This document shows, piece after piece, positions 35,504 to 44,953 of a stretch of DNA of 64,000 nt. The position numbers and the translations under genes were made by a program. The notes under the pieces were generated by a model. That model had not been told where the DNA came from. It was given only the letters and a program-made list of their open reading frames with translations, and searched no databases. The number at the start of each line of letters is the position of its first letter. Position 1 is the first letter of the stretch. Location: the NCBI GenBank assembly GCA_030583925.1, contig CP129482.1:1922001-1986000 (forward strand), in the 5' to 3' direction. This DNA comes from Anaerolineales bacterium. GTDB lineage: Bacteria > Chloroflexota > Anaerolineae > Anaerolineales > Villigracilaceae.

Positions 35504-37231
35504 TTACTCCGGCGTTGAGCCGTTCCCTCTCTTTGCCGTGTCGTTTTCGCCGTCCGTCTCTGGTTGCGACGCGGGGTTTACAAGCTGGAATGAAACGGTC
35601 GCGTTGCGGAAGGTCTGTCCGAGTTCCTCGACGGTATCGCGTAGGATCGAATCCACCTGAAACGACGCGCCGAGTTTGGTGGACACTTCGGAGAGGAAGG
35701 TTTCGCGCTGGGCGCGTTTTTGCGCGTCTTCAAGCAGGCGGGCGCCTTCGAGCGCCAGCGCAACCCGCTCGGCGGTGGCTTCTGCCATAGCCACCTCATC
35801 GTCGGTCCAGCGGCGCGTGGCTTCGGTGGGGTTCATCTTCAAGTTTCCGATCACCTGTCCGCGCAGGACAATTGGAATGGCGAGCGGTTTGTCTGAATCG
35901 GTAAAGCGTACTTTTTCATGGATGGGTTCGGGCTTGATCCCATCGTAGCGGTAGCCTTTCCGATCCTGTGAATCGGAGTATTCGCGCCAGGCTTTGTTGG
36001 TCAATTGATGTGAAATAATTTCCGCTTTCTGCAAAGCGTCCCTTGCTTGTTCGGAGGAGCGAGCGTTTTGGATGGCGATCGCCACTTGGTCGGCGAGAAT
36101 TTGCAACGTAGGAACATCCTCTCTAGAAAACGCGTCCGGTTGCGATGAATGGATATCCAGCACGCCGATGACAATCTCGCGAACTTTGAGCGGCAGGACG
36201 ATTTGGGAGCGCGTTTCCGTCAATTCACGTTGGTTGATTCTCGTGGTCTGGATTTCGTCCACATCGGCAATGCGAGCCTCGCCGCGGTCGGCAACGTTTG
36301 CGATCAGCTCGTTGGATGGAACTTTGACGCGATACTTGCGCCGTATCATCAGCAAACCGCCTTCGCTGCTGGATGCACGTAACAGGGCGTTTTGCCCGGA
36401 CTCGTCCAAAAGATAGACCCCGGCGTGATAGTACCCAAACCGCCCGCTGATCGAAACCGCTACGGAGGGGAGCAGGCGCTCGATTTCCTGTACCAGCGTG
36501 ATGGTTTTTGCGATATTCGCGATGGCGTTGATTTTTTCCGCGCGTTGCTGGAGTTGTTGATTCGCCGCCAATAATTCGTTTCGGTTTTCTTCCAAGCGCA
36601 ATCGCGCGGCGTCCAGGTCGCGGTTGGTGTCAGCCAATGCGGTTGCGCCGTTGCGAGCCTTGTTGAGCGCGTTTTCGAGACCGCTGATGAGCAAGTAGGT
36701 TAGCGCGGCAAAGATTCCGAAGATCAACGACATATCGCGAATAGCGATCAAGGGCGAGGCGGGCGTGTAGATGGACGGAGTGACGCCGGCAATTTCAGCG
36801 TTTGCCAATGCAACGCCTGCCGCGATCGTCAACACCGACAAGAAGACCGCCGCTTTCCAGCCAAGCAATAAGCCAGCCGCGATCAGAACGATGAAATTAG
36901 CAATATACGAGGTGTCGCGTACGCCCGCAAAATAGGCAGTCCCGTTTACTGCAACCCATAAGATGACTATAAGAAAAACGCTCGCGCCCCGCACACGCCC
37001 GTTTCTTGACATTCCCCGCGCAAACGCGATCAACGCGAATGCGCCGACGAGAATTACGTCGAAGAAGTTGAAGGAGAACGCGCCGGAATCGATCTTGCTG
37101 AAGGCGATGGTGGCCAGAATGGCGCCCATGAATGCCAGAGCGATCCAATGCACATATAGAGCGACGCGCGTTTTGTTTTCGTCGTTCTCGAATGTGGGCG
37201 GTGTAAAGAATTTCGTCACAGATTTCCACAT
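35504..37231 (-). CDS. Kinase-less membrane receptor: 6TM, GAF-GAF (paralog 5)
   Basis: 575 residues. It begins with MWKSVTKFFTPPTFENDENKT, close to paralogs 4 and 8. Six TM helices (about 27-185) lead to a coiled coil. GAF 1 (about 230-385) has FGYYHAGVYLLD, but the usual ALDVGADAVFFNNPDLP block is changed to IADVDEIQTTRINQREL, so its ligand may differ. The linker has AWREYSDSQDRKGYRYDGIKP. The short GAF 2 ends in RVALALEGARLLED. The stub includes SEVSTKLGASFQVDSIL. No output domain. Confidence 0.88.
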   Translation of the reverse strand: MWKSVTKFFTPPTFENDENKTRVALYVHWIALAFMGAILATIAFSKIDSGAFSFNFFDVILVGAFALIAFARGMSRNGRVRGASVFLIVILWVAVNGTAYFAGVRDTSYIANFIVLIAAGLLLGWKAAVFLSVLTIAAGVALANAEIAGVTPSIYTPASPLIAIRDMSLIFGIFAALTYLLISGLENALNKARNGATALADTNRDLDAARLRLEENRNELLAANQQLQQRAEKINAIANIAKTITLVQEIERLLPSVAVSISGRFGYYHAGVYLLDESGQNALLRASSSEGGLLMIRRKYRVKVPSNELIANVADRGEARIADVDEIQTTRINQRELTETRSQIVLPLKVREIVIGVLDIHSSQPDAFSREDVPTLQILADQVAIAIQNARSSEQARDALQKAEIISHQLTNKAWREYSDSQDRKGYRYDGIKPEPIHEKVRFTDSDKPLAIPIVLRGQVIGNLKMNPTEATRRWTDDEVAMAEATAERVALALEGARLLEDAQKRAQRETFLSEVSTKLGASFQVDSILRDTVEELGQTFRNATVSFQLVNPASQPETDGENDTAKRGNGSTPE

Positions 37232-37241
37232 AGGATGCCTG

Positions 37242-38945
37242 CTATTCCTCGGTCTCCAGTTCGATCACGATCTCTGAGTTTCCGATTTTGCGACCCAGTT
37301 CCTCCGCCGCTGTTTGCAGGATGAGGTTTCTCTCGCTGACCGAGCCGATCTTTCCGGAAATTTCGCCGATGGCGCGCTCGCGAGAGGCGCGGCGTTGCGC
37401 GCTTTCGACGAGGCGTGCGTTCTCAAGCGCGAAGGCGGCTCGATCAGCCGCCGCTTCGAGGAGGGCGATCTCATCGTCGGTCCATTGTCGTTGTCCCTTT
37501 TTGGGTTTGACATCGAGGACGCCGATGGTTTGTCCGCGCAATTTGATGGGGATGGTCATGTTTGTGGAATCTTTTTCAAGCGAAAGGCGGCCCGTTTGGG
37601 CGGTGCGTTTGATGCGTTCCGATTGTCCCTGTGGGATTAGCGGCGCGATCTGCCTGCCGTCGAACACGAATCCGTTTTGCCTTGCCTGACGACTAAAACT
37701 TTTCCATTCCTGCCGCACATATTGGTCTACGGTTTCTTGCGATTCAGCGAGCGCGGCTTTCGCTTCGCTGAATAGACGTGCGTTCTCAATGGCTATGGCT
37801 AATTGGTCGGCGAGGATCGTCAACACTTCAATATCATCTTGCGTAAAAGCGTTCATGGCTGTGCTTTGAACGTCGAGCGCGCCGATGACGCGGTTGCCCG
37901 CGCGGAGCGGGATGGTCATTTCGGAGCGGGTGTTCGGGAGGTCGGGGTTGTCGAAGTAAACGGCATCAGCCCCCACGTCCAGCGCGATGCGGGGTTGTCC
38001 TAGCGAGGTGGCATAGCCGACCATGCTGTTGGCGTTGAGCGCTAACCGGTGTCCGCGTTCGAGCATCCGTTGCCCGCCCTCGCTGTTGGCGGCTCGGAGG
38101 AGGGCGTATTCCTCGGCATCGTCTACGAGGAAGATGCCGGCGTGGTAGAAACCGAATTTTTCGCTGACCAGATCGGTGATGGTGAAAAGCAGTGCGTTCA
38201 AGTCCTGGACCGACGCAATCGTACTGGCAACATTCGAAACGGTGTGCAGTTGCGAGGCTCGCTTTTCAAGGTCTGCGGTTCGTTCCTGCACGCGGATTTC
38301 AAGGACTTTTTGCAAGTCAGCCAATTCTTTGTTTGTGACTTGCAGATTTCGTCGGTCGGCGATGGAGTTGTCGAGCGTTCTTCTTAGACTGATCGAAGAT
38401 AGGTACATGCCGACGCCTGCGAGAATGAATACGATCGAATTTGCAACCCAGTTGCCGAATAGCCCGGTGGCGGGCGCAAATAAGGGGGTGATCCAGCCGC
38501 GCGAGCGCGCAATTGTGACCGCGAGGGTAAATAACACGGTAAACACGATCAAACGGCTGATCGAGCGCGCGCCGAGCAAAACATTCGCAAAAGCAATAAC
38601 GATGGTGATCGCAAGAAGCGCGCCGCTGCTATCCGAGGAACTTACGGCGTAGGAGCCGAAGATCGCCAGCCCCAAGTTGAATAGGAATAGATAGGATGCG
38701 AAAGTAACTTGTCCGCGCCGCATGATCGCCAGCGCGACGGTGTTGACGAGGATGAACGGCAGGAGAAGGATCAGGAGAGCCGGTATATCGGAAGGTTCGG
38801 TAAACGCGAATAGCACGGGCGTTACTGCAGTTGTGCCGATGATGACGAAGAGCAAGATGGTGTTAAGAAGACCAGCGACGCGGGTCTTTTCTTCATCGCC
38901 GTGGAAGACTGGAGGCGTGAGCCATTTTGAAATCAATGCGCGCAT
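37242..38945 (-). CDS. Kinase-less membrane receptor: 6TM, GAF-GAF (paralog 4)
   Basis: 567 residues from the ATG at 38945, which gives MRALISKWLTPPVFHGDEEKT, the N-terminus shared with paralogs 5 and 8. A GGGAG Shine-Dalgarno lies 8 bases upstream. The longer open frame (to 39173) is rejected because it overlaps the upstream gene. Six TM helices, a coiled coil and GAF 1 (FGFYHAGIFLVD, DNPDLPNTRSEMTIPL) follow. The linker has YVRQEWKSFSRQARQNGFVF. The short GAF 2 has IPIKLRGQTIGVLDVKPKKG and RAAFALENARLVE. The stub ends in IGNSEIVIELE. Confidence 0.89.
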   Translation of the reverse strand: MRALISKWLTPPVFHGDEEKTRVAGLLNTILLFVIIGTTAVTPVLFAFTEPSDIPALLILLLPFILVNTVALAIMRRGQVTFASYLFLFNLGLAIFGSYAVSSSDSSGALLAITIVIAFANVLLGARSISRLIVFTVLFTLAVTIARSRGWITPLFAPATGLFGNWVANSIVFILAGVGMYLSSISLRRTLDNSIADRRNLQVTNKELADLQKVLEIRVQERTADLEKRASQLHTVSNVASTIASVQDLNALLFTITDLVSEKFGFYHAGIFLVDDAEEYALLRAANSEGGQRMLERGHRLALNANSMVGYATSLGQPRIALDVGADAVYFDNPDLPNTRSEMTIPLRAGNRVIGALDVQSTAMNAFTQDDIEVLTILADQLAIAIENARLFSEAKAALAESQETVDQYVRQEWKSFSRQARQNGFVFDGRQIAPLIPQGQSERIKRTAQTGRLSLEKDSTNMTIPIKLRGQTIGVLDVKPKKGQRQWTDDEIALLEAAADRAAFALENARLVESAQRRASRERAIGEISGKIGSVSERNLILQTAAEELGRKIGNSEIVIELETEE

Positions 38946-38946
38946 A

Positions 38947-41136
38947 TCAATTTCTCCCATCGCCCGGCGGGGTCTGTTGCACGTCTTCGAGGATTTGAAT
39001 CCCCACTTCGGTATCGGGTAAGGCGTGACCGATCTCGCGAACCGTGGTGCGCAGGATGGTTTCAAAATCGCTGGATAGACTGATGGCGCTGGTGATCTGC
39101 GAAACCGTTTGTTCGCGGTCGGCGCGTATCCTTGCCTCTTCATACAGGCGGGCGCTTTCCAGCGCGGAGGCAAGGCGGTCTACAGCGAGTTCGAGCGTGG
39201 AAACAGTTTCTTCGCCGTGTCCTTCTTGAAGTTTAGCGTGGACAACGCCGATCGTTTGCCCGCGGAATTTGATCGGGATAGCGGCTTCTCGATTCGTTTC
39301 CTTCCCGTTCGATACGATGGGATTTCCGCTATTCAGCGCTTCGCGACCGGTCTGGGGCAATTGGCTCACCGGCTCGATGCGGATGTTGTCGAACCGGTAG
39401 CCTGCGTTGCGCAGTTTGCCGCTGTTTGCAAATTTTTGCCAGCCCGAGCTGGTGAATTGACCGTATGCCCGTTCAAGTTCGTTCAGGGTGTTGGACGATT
39501 CCTCCAGCAAGCGGGTGCGTTCGATCGCGCTGGCGAGTTGGTCCGCCAAGACGAGCATCACCGAAACATCTTCGGGTTTGAAAGCCTGTTCTTTCACGCT
39601 GTGGATATCGAGAATGCCAATCACACGATCCTCGACTCTTAGTGGCAGGGCAAGTTCTGAACGCGTATCCGGCAGGAACGGGTTGACCGCCAGCGGCGAG
39701 CCAAGCCCGGATCCGGAGGCGATGCGAGGCTCGCCTGTCGCCGCGACGCGTCCAACAGTCGTCGCGTCGCCGACTTGGATCTGATGCTTCGAGTCCATCA
39801 TTTGTCTGCCTGCTTCTGTAGGCGACGCCACCAGCGAAGCCACCTTGTTCTCCCGGTCTACAATATAAATTCCGACGTGATAATAATTAAACCGTTCGAA
39901 GATCAATTGAGCCGACTTTTCCAATAGTTCGTTGAGCCGCTTTACGGAAACGGAGCTTTGCGAGATTTCCGCCGCCACCCGCAGGCGCCGGGACTGATCT
40001 TCGATGTCGTGGGTCCGTTCTGCGACGCGTTGTTCAAGGTCTGTGATCGAACTTCGAAGTTGGCTTGTCATTCGGTTGAAGGCCTCGATGAGGATGCCGA
40101 TCTCGTCGCTGCTTGGTTTAGCGTTCACGAAGGGCATCGGAGAGCCTTCCGAGATCTCCGCGGCGGCACGCGTCAGCGTCTGAATGGGTTGGAGGGTGCG
40201 TCGCATCATCAGATATAAGCCGCCTAGGCCTAAGAGCAACACCAGAATGCTGGCTGTGGCGGCGAGGATCAACCTCGTATTCTGCGATGCAGAGATGTGG
40301 GTATGGTCATAGAGAATATCCAGCACGCCGATGATATTTCCCGAATAATCATAGACCGGCGTTGAAAGGAGCGCATAGTCATGACCGTCTTTGCTTGGAT
40401 GCGTGATCGTGGAAGCGCCGCTCAAAGAACTTGTATAACTTTCGGCGTCGTTGAATATAGACGCGTCTTTGGTGCGCGTGATAACTACTAAACTGCTGTT
40501 TGGTCCGGCTTCCGTCAGTGTGCCGCTAGGGACAAGGTTGCTTAGCAGGAGAATGCGCCATTCCGCGCTGTATTTCTCGCGCAGGTCTTGGAGCAGAGCC
40601 TCGTTCAGTCCAATCTGATATTCCACGACGCCGACGTGCCGGTTGTCGTATGACACGGGCGATGTTCCTCGAATGACTAACTTGCCGTTTTCAACTTCCA
40701 ATCCTGCAACGGACCGCTGTTCAGCGATGGCAAGCGCGATAGATGGGCTAGGGTTCGCGTCCGTCGCTGGCGAATCGTTCGCGCTGAAGAACAGTGTGCC
40801 ATCCGGTAGAAAATACCGGTTTTGCGTAACGTTGACGCCGGTGTTTGCCAGCATCGAGTAGCCGGGCAAAACAAGTTCGCGTAACGCGCTGAGGTCTTGG
40901 TTTGCAAAGGCTTGCTGGATCGCTGGGTTATCGGCGGCGGTCGTAGAAAGCGTCAACGCGACCTGCTTTTGGTGTTCGATCTCCACAAAGAACGAATTGC
41001 TGATAGAGGCTAGAGCCCGCTCCTCCGCCTCATGGTACGCCTCATGCAGGCTGGTAAAGAAATAGATAAACAGCCCTGTCAGGAAAACCGCAAACATGAT
41101 CGCGGCGGGGAGGATCAACCGGCGGGTGAGAATCAT
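38947..41136 (-). CDS. Kinase-less membrane receptor: Cache, HAMP, GAF-GAF (paralog 3)
   Basis: 729 residues. TM 1 (about 8-30), an extracytoplasmic Cache-type sensor (about 31-285, with YFLPDGTLFFSANDSPATD and SPVSYDNRHVGVVEYQIGL), TM 2 (about 285-310) and HAMP (TLQPIQTLTRAAAEISEG) come first. GAF 1 (about 385-540) has FNYYHVGIYIVD and VNPFLPDTRSELALPL. The linker has QFTSSGWQKFANSGKLRNAG. The short GAF 2 has IPIKFRGQTIGVVHAKLQEG. The stub ends in LPDTEVGIQI. Its start overlaps the upstream stop by 4 bases. No output domain. Confidence 0.89.
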   Translation of the reverse strand: MILTRRLILPAAIMFAVFLTGLFIYFFTSLHEAYHEAEERALASISNSFFVEIEHQKQVALTLSTTAADNPAIQQAFANQDLSALRELVLPGYSMLANTGVNVTQNRYFLPDGTLFFSANDSPATDANPSPSIALAIAEQRSVAGLEVENGKLVIRGTSPVSYDNRHVGVVEYQIGLNEALLQDLREKYSAEWRILLLSNLVPSGTLTEAGPNSSLVVITRTKDASIFNDAESYTSSLSGASTITHPSKDGHDYALLSTPVYDYSGNIIGVLDILYDHTHISASQNTRLILAATASILVLLLGLGGLYLMMRRTLQPIQTLTRAAAEISEGSPMPFVNAKPSSDEIGILIEAFNRMTSQLRSSITDLEQRVAERTHDIEDQSRRLRVAAEISQSSVSVKRLNELLEKSAQLIFERFNYYHVGIYIVDRENKVASLVASPTEAGRQMMDSKHQIQVGDATTVGRVAATGEPRIASGSGLGSPLAVNPFLPDTRSELALPLRVEDRVIGILDIHSVKEQAFKPEDVSVMLVLADQLASAIERTRLLEESSNTLNELERAYGQFTSSGWQKFANSGKLRNAGYRFDNIRIEPVSQLPQTGREALNSGNPIVSNGKETNREAAIPIKFRGQTIGVVHAKLQEGHGEETVSTLELAVDRLASALESARLYEEARIRADREQTVSQITSAISLSSDFETILRTTVREIGHALPDTEVGIQILEDVQQTPPGDGRN

Positions 41137-43004
41137 GAGCCATTCCTCCGCGCGGATCGCGGCTTGCGGACCGCGCCGGACTCTTCGTCCACGTCAGATG
41201 GTTGAGCGATGTAAACGCTGGATTCTTCGACGCCAGGCAGTTGCCCTAACTCGCGAGCCGCAACCTGTAAAAGGGAATCCATATCGAGCGCTTGGCTAAA
41301 GCGGAAGGCGAGTTCGCCGACGGTCTGCTCCTGTTTGGCGCGTTGGGTTGCTTCTTCGATCAGACGGATGTTGTCAATCGCCAGCCCGGTCTGGATGGCA
41401 ACCTCGCGGATCGTGTCTTCATCCTGTTTGCTCCACGGCGCGTTCCCTTTGCGCGCGATGGAGATCGCTCCGATGTTTTGCCCCCTGAGTAGGATCGGGA
41501 TGGTGACCGTATTCGCTTCATCGCCCAGAACTTTTTCGGCGCGCAAGCCAAGCGGGGTGTACGTGACGACGCGCTCTTTATCCTTTAATTTGTCGAACCA
41601 CGCTTCGCGCGTCCGTTCGGCTGTTAACGCTTCGAGTTGGCTGAATGCCGCTTTGGACGCGTCCAAAAGCTGCGCTTTTTCGATCGCCGCCGAGACCTGA
41701 TCGGCAAGCGTTTCGAGCACATCAATATCTTGTATGGTGAACGCGCCGGGTTTATCGGATTGAATGTCGAGCAGTCCAAGGAGCCGGTCGTGCACCAGCA
41801 AGGGGAGAGCGATCTCGGAGCGGGTGTGGGGGAGGTCGGGGTTGTTGAAGATGACTGCATCCGCTCCCACGTCGAGAGCGATGCGGGTTTTCTTTTGGGC
41901 AGCCGCGTCGCTTATCGTTCCCTGCGTCCCAACTTTGAGTGAATATCCTTTTTGCATCATCCGTTTGCCGCCCTCTGAAGACGCGGAGAGCAGCGTCACT
42001 TGATCGCCGGCTTCGTTGACGAGGAAGATGCCTACATGGTAATAACCGAATTGATCGGTGATGAGATTGACCGCTGTGTCCAGTAAGACGCGCAAGTCCT
42101 GCACTTCGGAGGTTTGGCGCGCGATGTACGATGCGGAACGGAGTTGCTCGGTCTTGCGGGTAATGCCTTCGGTTCGTTCTGCCACGCGTTGTTCGAGATC
42201 GGTGATCAATCCTCTGAGGCTGTTCGTCATGGCATTAAAATCAATGGCGAGTTCAGCCAATTCGCGCGTGGTTGGGATGTTGGTGATCTGGTGTGTAAGA
42301 TCGCCTTTGCTGATCCTGTTGGCGGCATCTCGCAGGCGGACGATGGGTCTCGCCAGATAGTCTGCGGCGAAAAATCCTAGCAGAACGATCAAAATGCCGG
42401 CAATAAAATCAATGGTTATGATCTGAACCATATAGGCGCGTTCTTGCGCAAGGATGGTGTTGGCGGTGATATCCACGCCGATGACGCCTACTTGCTCGCC
42501 GCTGGAATTTAGGATGGGAGCATACCCGGAGAGGAACGTTCCGTATTCGTCGGTGTAGAAATCAGGCTCCAATATCGTGCCGGTCATCGTGTTGAAGTTT
42601 TCTTCCAGCGCAGGGCCCGGCTCGAGGTAGCGCATCCCGAACGGTGAATATCCTTCCTCGCTCGGTAAGCCGCCGTCAACCGCGAAATAGATTCCTTGGT
42701 CGTCGCGCCGCATGGTGTACACGAATCGCAGTTCAGGGTCGGACCTTCTGATCTTCAAGTTCTGCGCTTGAATTTCTTGAAAATAAGGGTCGCCTTCCGC
42801 TTGTACCATCATGAAGGCATCGCCATTTTGTTGGAGAGCAGCCAGCGTAGTGATGTTTTCGAGGCGGTGACGCAGGCTGTTTTGCAATTCCGCGCTAAAG
42901 TTGGCATATAAAACAAAAGAGACACCGGCGGCAAACAACGCGGCAAGGAAGATCAATACGAACGCGATCCGGGTGCGGAGGCTTGGGTAGCGGTTGGTTT
43001 CCAT
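41133..43004 (-). CDS. Kinase-less membrane receptor: Cache, HAMP, GAF-GAF (paralog 2)
   Basis: 623 residues. TM 1 (about 12-34), a Cache sensor (about 37-185, with RFVYTMRRDDQGIYFAVDG and GYAPILNSSGEQVGVIGVD), TM 2 (about 188-210) and HAMP (ARPIVRLRDAANRISKGDL) lead to GAF 1 (about 300-450; FGYYHVGIFLVN, NNPDLPHTRSEIALPL). The linker has TREAWFDKLKDKERVVTYTP. The short GAF 2 has VTIPILLRGQNIGAISIARK. The stub ends in LPGVEESSVYIAQ. The Cache resembles those of chemoreceptors and sensor kinases, but no output domain follows. Confidence 0.89.
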   Translation of the reverse strand: METNRYPSLRTRIAFVLIFLAALFAAGVSFVLYANFSAELQNSLRHRLENITTLAALQQNGDAFMMVQAEGDPYFQEIQAQNLKIRRSDPELRFVYTMRRDDQGIYFAVDGGLPSEEGYSPFGMRYLEPGPALEENFNTMTGTILEPDFYTDEYGTFLSGYAPILNSSGEQVGVIGVDITANTILAQERAYMVQIITIDFIAGILIVLLGFFAADYLARPIVRLRDAANRISKGDLTHQITNIPTTRELAELAIDFNAMTNSLRGLITDLEQRVAERTEGITRKTEQLRSASYIARQTSEVQDLRVLLDTAVNLITDQFGYYHVGIFLVNEAGDQVTLLSASSEGGKRMMQKGYSLKVGTQGTISDAAAQKKTRIALDVGADAVIFNNPDLPHTRSEIALPLLVHDRLLGLLDIQSDKPGAFTIQDIDVLETLADQVSAAIEKAQLLDASKAAFSQLEALTAERTREAWFDKLKDKERVVTYTPLGLRAEKVLGDEANTVTIPILLRGQNIGAISIARKGNAPWSKQDEDTIREVAIQTGLAIDNIRLIEEATQRAKQEQTVGELAFRFSQALDMDSLLQVAARELGQLPGVEESSVYIAQPSDVDEESGAVRKPRSARRNGS

Positions 43005-43006
43005 GG

Positions 43007-44953
43007 CTATTTTGCCTGCCCGTTGATCTTGAGTTCAATGGTCGCGCGTGAGGCGTCGAGCCGCCTGCCGAGTTCTTTGGCGGCGGTTTGGAGAATACCG
43101 TCAATGGTCGCCGAAGACCAAATCTTGGAGTTGATCTCCGCGATCATCCTTTCGCGCAATGCGGTCTGGCGTGATTCGTTGACCAGCCTCGCGTTTTCAA
43201 GCGCGACCGCGGCTTGGGCGGCGATCACGTTCACTAGATTTTCCTGTTCAGGAGTCCACACTTCCGGGTTTTCAAGGCGGATCTGTCCGAAGATTTGGTC
43301 GCGCAAACTGATGGGGATTTCGACGTGTTTTGCGTTCGGGTCTTGCTCGTCGCCTACGGCGTACTCCATCTCCTCCGTTGGCGCGGAGATCTGACTCCAC
43401 CCGGTGAGGAGATATTGTTGCTGCGCGGTGTGCATCTCGCGGATATTTTGCTGCGCCTCTTGAAACAGCCGGGCGTTTTCGAGCGCGATCGCCACGTGAC
43501 TTGCCATGCTTTGCATCGTGCGGATTACATCCGGACCAAAATCGGATTCTTTTGTAGATTGGACATCGAGCGCGCCCAAAACTCTGTCTCCGGCAAGGAG
43601 GGGCAGGGCGATCTCGGAGCGCGTGTATGGCAATAGCGGATTTTGATAGCGATTTCTTTCCTCGAGCGCGACTTGCGCGATCTTTGGAGTTTTTTCCCGA
43701 ATTGCGCTGCCGACCATGCTTCGGCTGGAGATCTCGTGCCTTTGCCGATTTTGTTTGAGGAGTTTACCGATCTCGCCGGTCGCCTCGCGGATCTCAGCCC
43801 ACTTTTCGCTGGGGTCAACGATGTAGATGGCGGCAAAGTAATAACCAAATTCGTCGGTGAAAAGGTTGATCACGCGCGCCAGCAATTCATCCGGGTCCAA
43901 ACTCGACGAGGCGACGCGTCCTACTTCGTTGGAGGCTTCGAGTAACTTTGTTCGTTCCGCTACTTGCTGTTCGAGCGTGCTTTGTAGCGCTTCGAGCCGC
44001 GCGATCGTGCGATTGAAGTGCATCGTGACGATGCCCAACTCATCGGTTGCGCTGACAGGAGCGCGGGCGGATAAATCTCCAACTTCGACCTTGTCGAAGG
44101 TTTCGATCAGTTCCTTGATCGGGTTGGAAATTGATTTCGATACATAATAGGAATACCCGATCCCGAGGACGAGGGCGAGCGCGCTGAAGAGGATGGTTTG
44201 GGTGCGTAGGTCGCGAAAAACGTCTAGGGAGCTGACTTCGGTGTAGAGGATGCGAACCGTTTGTTGATGACCGATGGGCGCGATGAGCATGATGCTGATC
44301 AGGGTTATAGCAAGGATGAATATGAGGAATTTGCTTACCACGAGCGCGCCGGCGCGTCCTTTTCGCTGGGTGTCGAAGTCGGTGGGAACGAGGAGCAGCC
44401 GAAAGGGGAGGGTGAAGCGTTCGATCAGAAGAATGCAAAGGATGGTCCATCCCAAGATCGCCGCAGTCCCGCCTAGGAAAACATAGAGAGGGATGGGCGA
44501 GGTCAGCGAATTGGGCTGAAACGGCGAGGTGATGATGGCGCTTTGCGCAGAGGTCAAGATGATAGCGGGCAGAACTACGATCGCGAAGAAAACGATGGGA
44601 GCCGAAATACCAAAGCGGAGAGTGAAACCTGTGATCTCGCGCCAGGCATCGTATTCGGCGCGAGGCGCTTGGTTCGCGGCGCGGCGGGCGAGCGCGTCGA
44701 GCCTCTTTCTCGAAAACTGCGATAAGCGCCAACTGAGATATGCCATCGCGAGGAAAGCGATAACGAATAAGATCGGGGTCGCAATGGATAGAACTCGCGC
44801 CTGCGCTTCGTTAAATTCAGCGTTGAACAGAACGGACAGCGTTCCGGGGATCGCTCCAAGCAATGCAATCGTTTCGGCGCGAAGAAGCGCCAGCGTCAAC
44901 TGCCTGCCATCGTTTTGAGACGTTCTGCCAAGCCGGGAGAATAATCTATTCAT
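43007..44953 (-). CDS. Kinase-less membrane receptor: 6TM, HAMP, GAF-GAF (paralog 1)
   Basis: 648 residues. Six TM helices (about 25-275) resemble the integral-membrane sensor part of some adenylate cyclases. HAMP follows (SNPIKELIETFDKVEVGDL). GAF 1 (about 345-500) has FGYYFAAIYIVD and PLLPYTRSEIALPLLAGD; this version is closer to the last GAF of the hybrid kinase than to the other receptors. The linker has QQQYLLTGWSQISAP. The short GAF 2 ends in AAVALENARLVNE. The stub has IAEINSKIWSSATIDGIL. It overlaps the upstream gene by 8 bases. Confidence 0.88.
   Translation of the reverse strand: MNRLFSRLGRTSQNDGRQLTLALLRAETIALLGAIPGTLSVLFNAEFNEAQARVLSIATPILFVIAFLAMAYLSWRLSQFSRKRLDALARRAANQAPRAEYDAWREITGFTLRFGISAPIVFFAIVVLPAIILTSAQSAIITSPFQPNSLTSPIPLYVFLGGTAAILGWTILCILLIERFTLPFRLLLVPTDFDTQRKGRAGALVVSKFLIFILAITLISIMLIAPIGHQQTVRILYTEVSSLDVFRDLRTQTILFSALALVLGIGYSYYVSKSISNPIKELIETFDKVEVGDLSARAPVSATDELGIVTMHFNRTIARLEALQSTLEQQVAERTKLLEASNEVGRVASSSLDPDELLARVINLFTDEFGYYFAAIYIVDPSEKWAEIREATGEIGKLLKQNRQRHEISSRSMVGSAIREKTPKIAQVALEERNRYQNPLLPYTRSEIALPLLAGDRVLGALDVQSTKESDFGPDVIRTMQSMASHVAIALENARLFQEAQQNIREMHTAQQQYLLTGWSQISAPTEEMEYAVGDEQDPNAKHVEIPISLRDQIFGQIRLENPEVWTPEQENLVNVIAAQAAVALENARLVNESRQTALRERMIAEINSKIWSSATIDGILQTAAKELGRRLDASRATIELKINGQAK

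Noticed and set aside
26659..44953. Receptor genes as chemoreceptors (MCPs) or sensor kinases
   Set aside because: The Cache and HAMP parts suggested this, but none of the proteins has the MCP hairpin signature, an H box or ATP-binding motifs. All end after the second GAF and a short stub.
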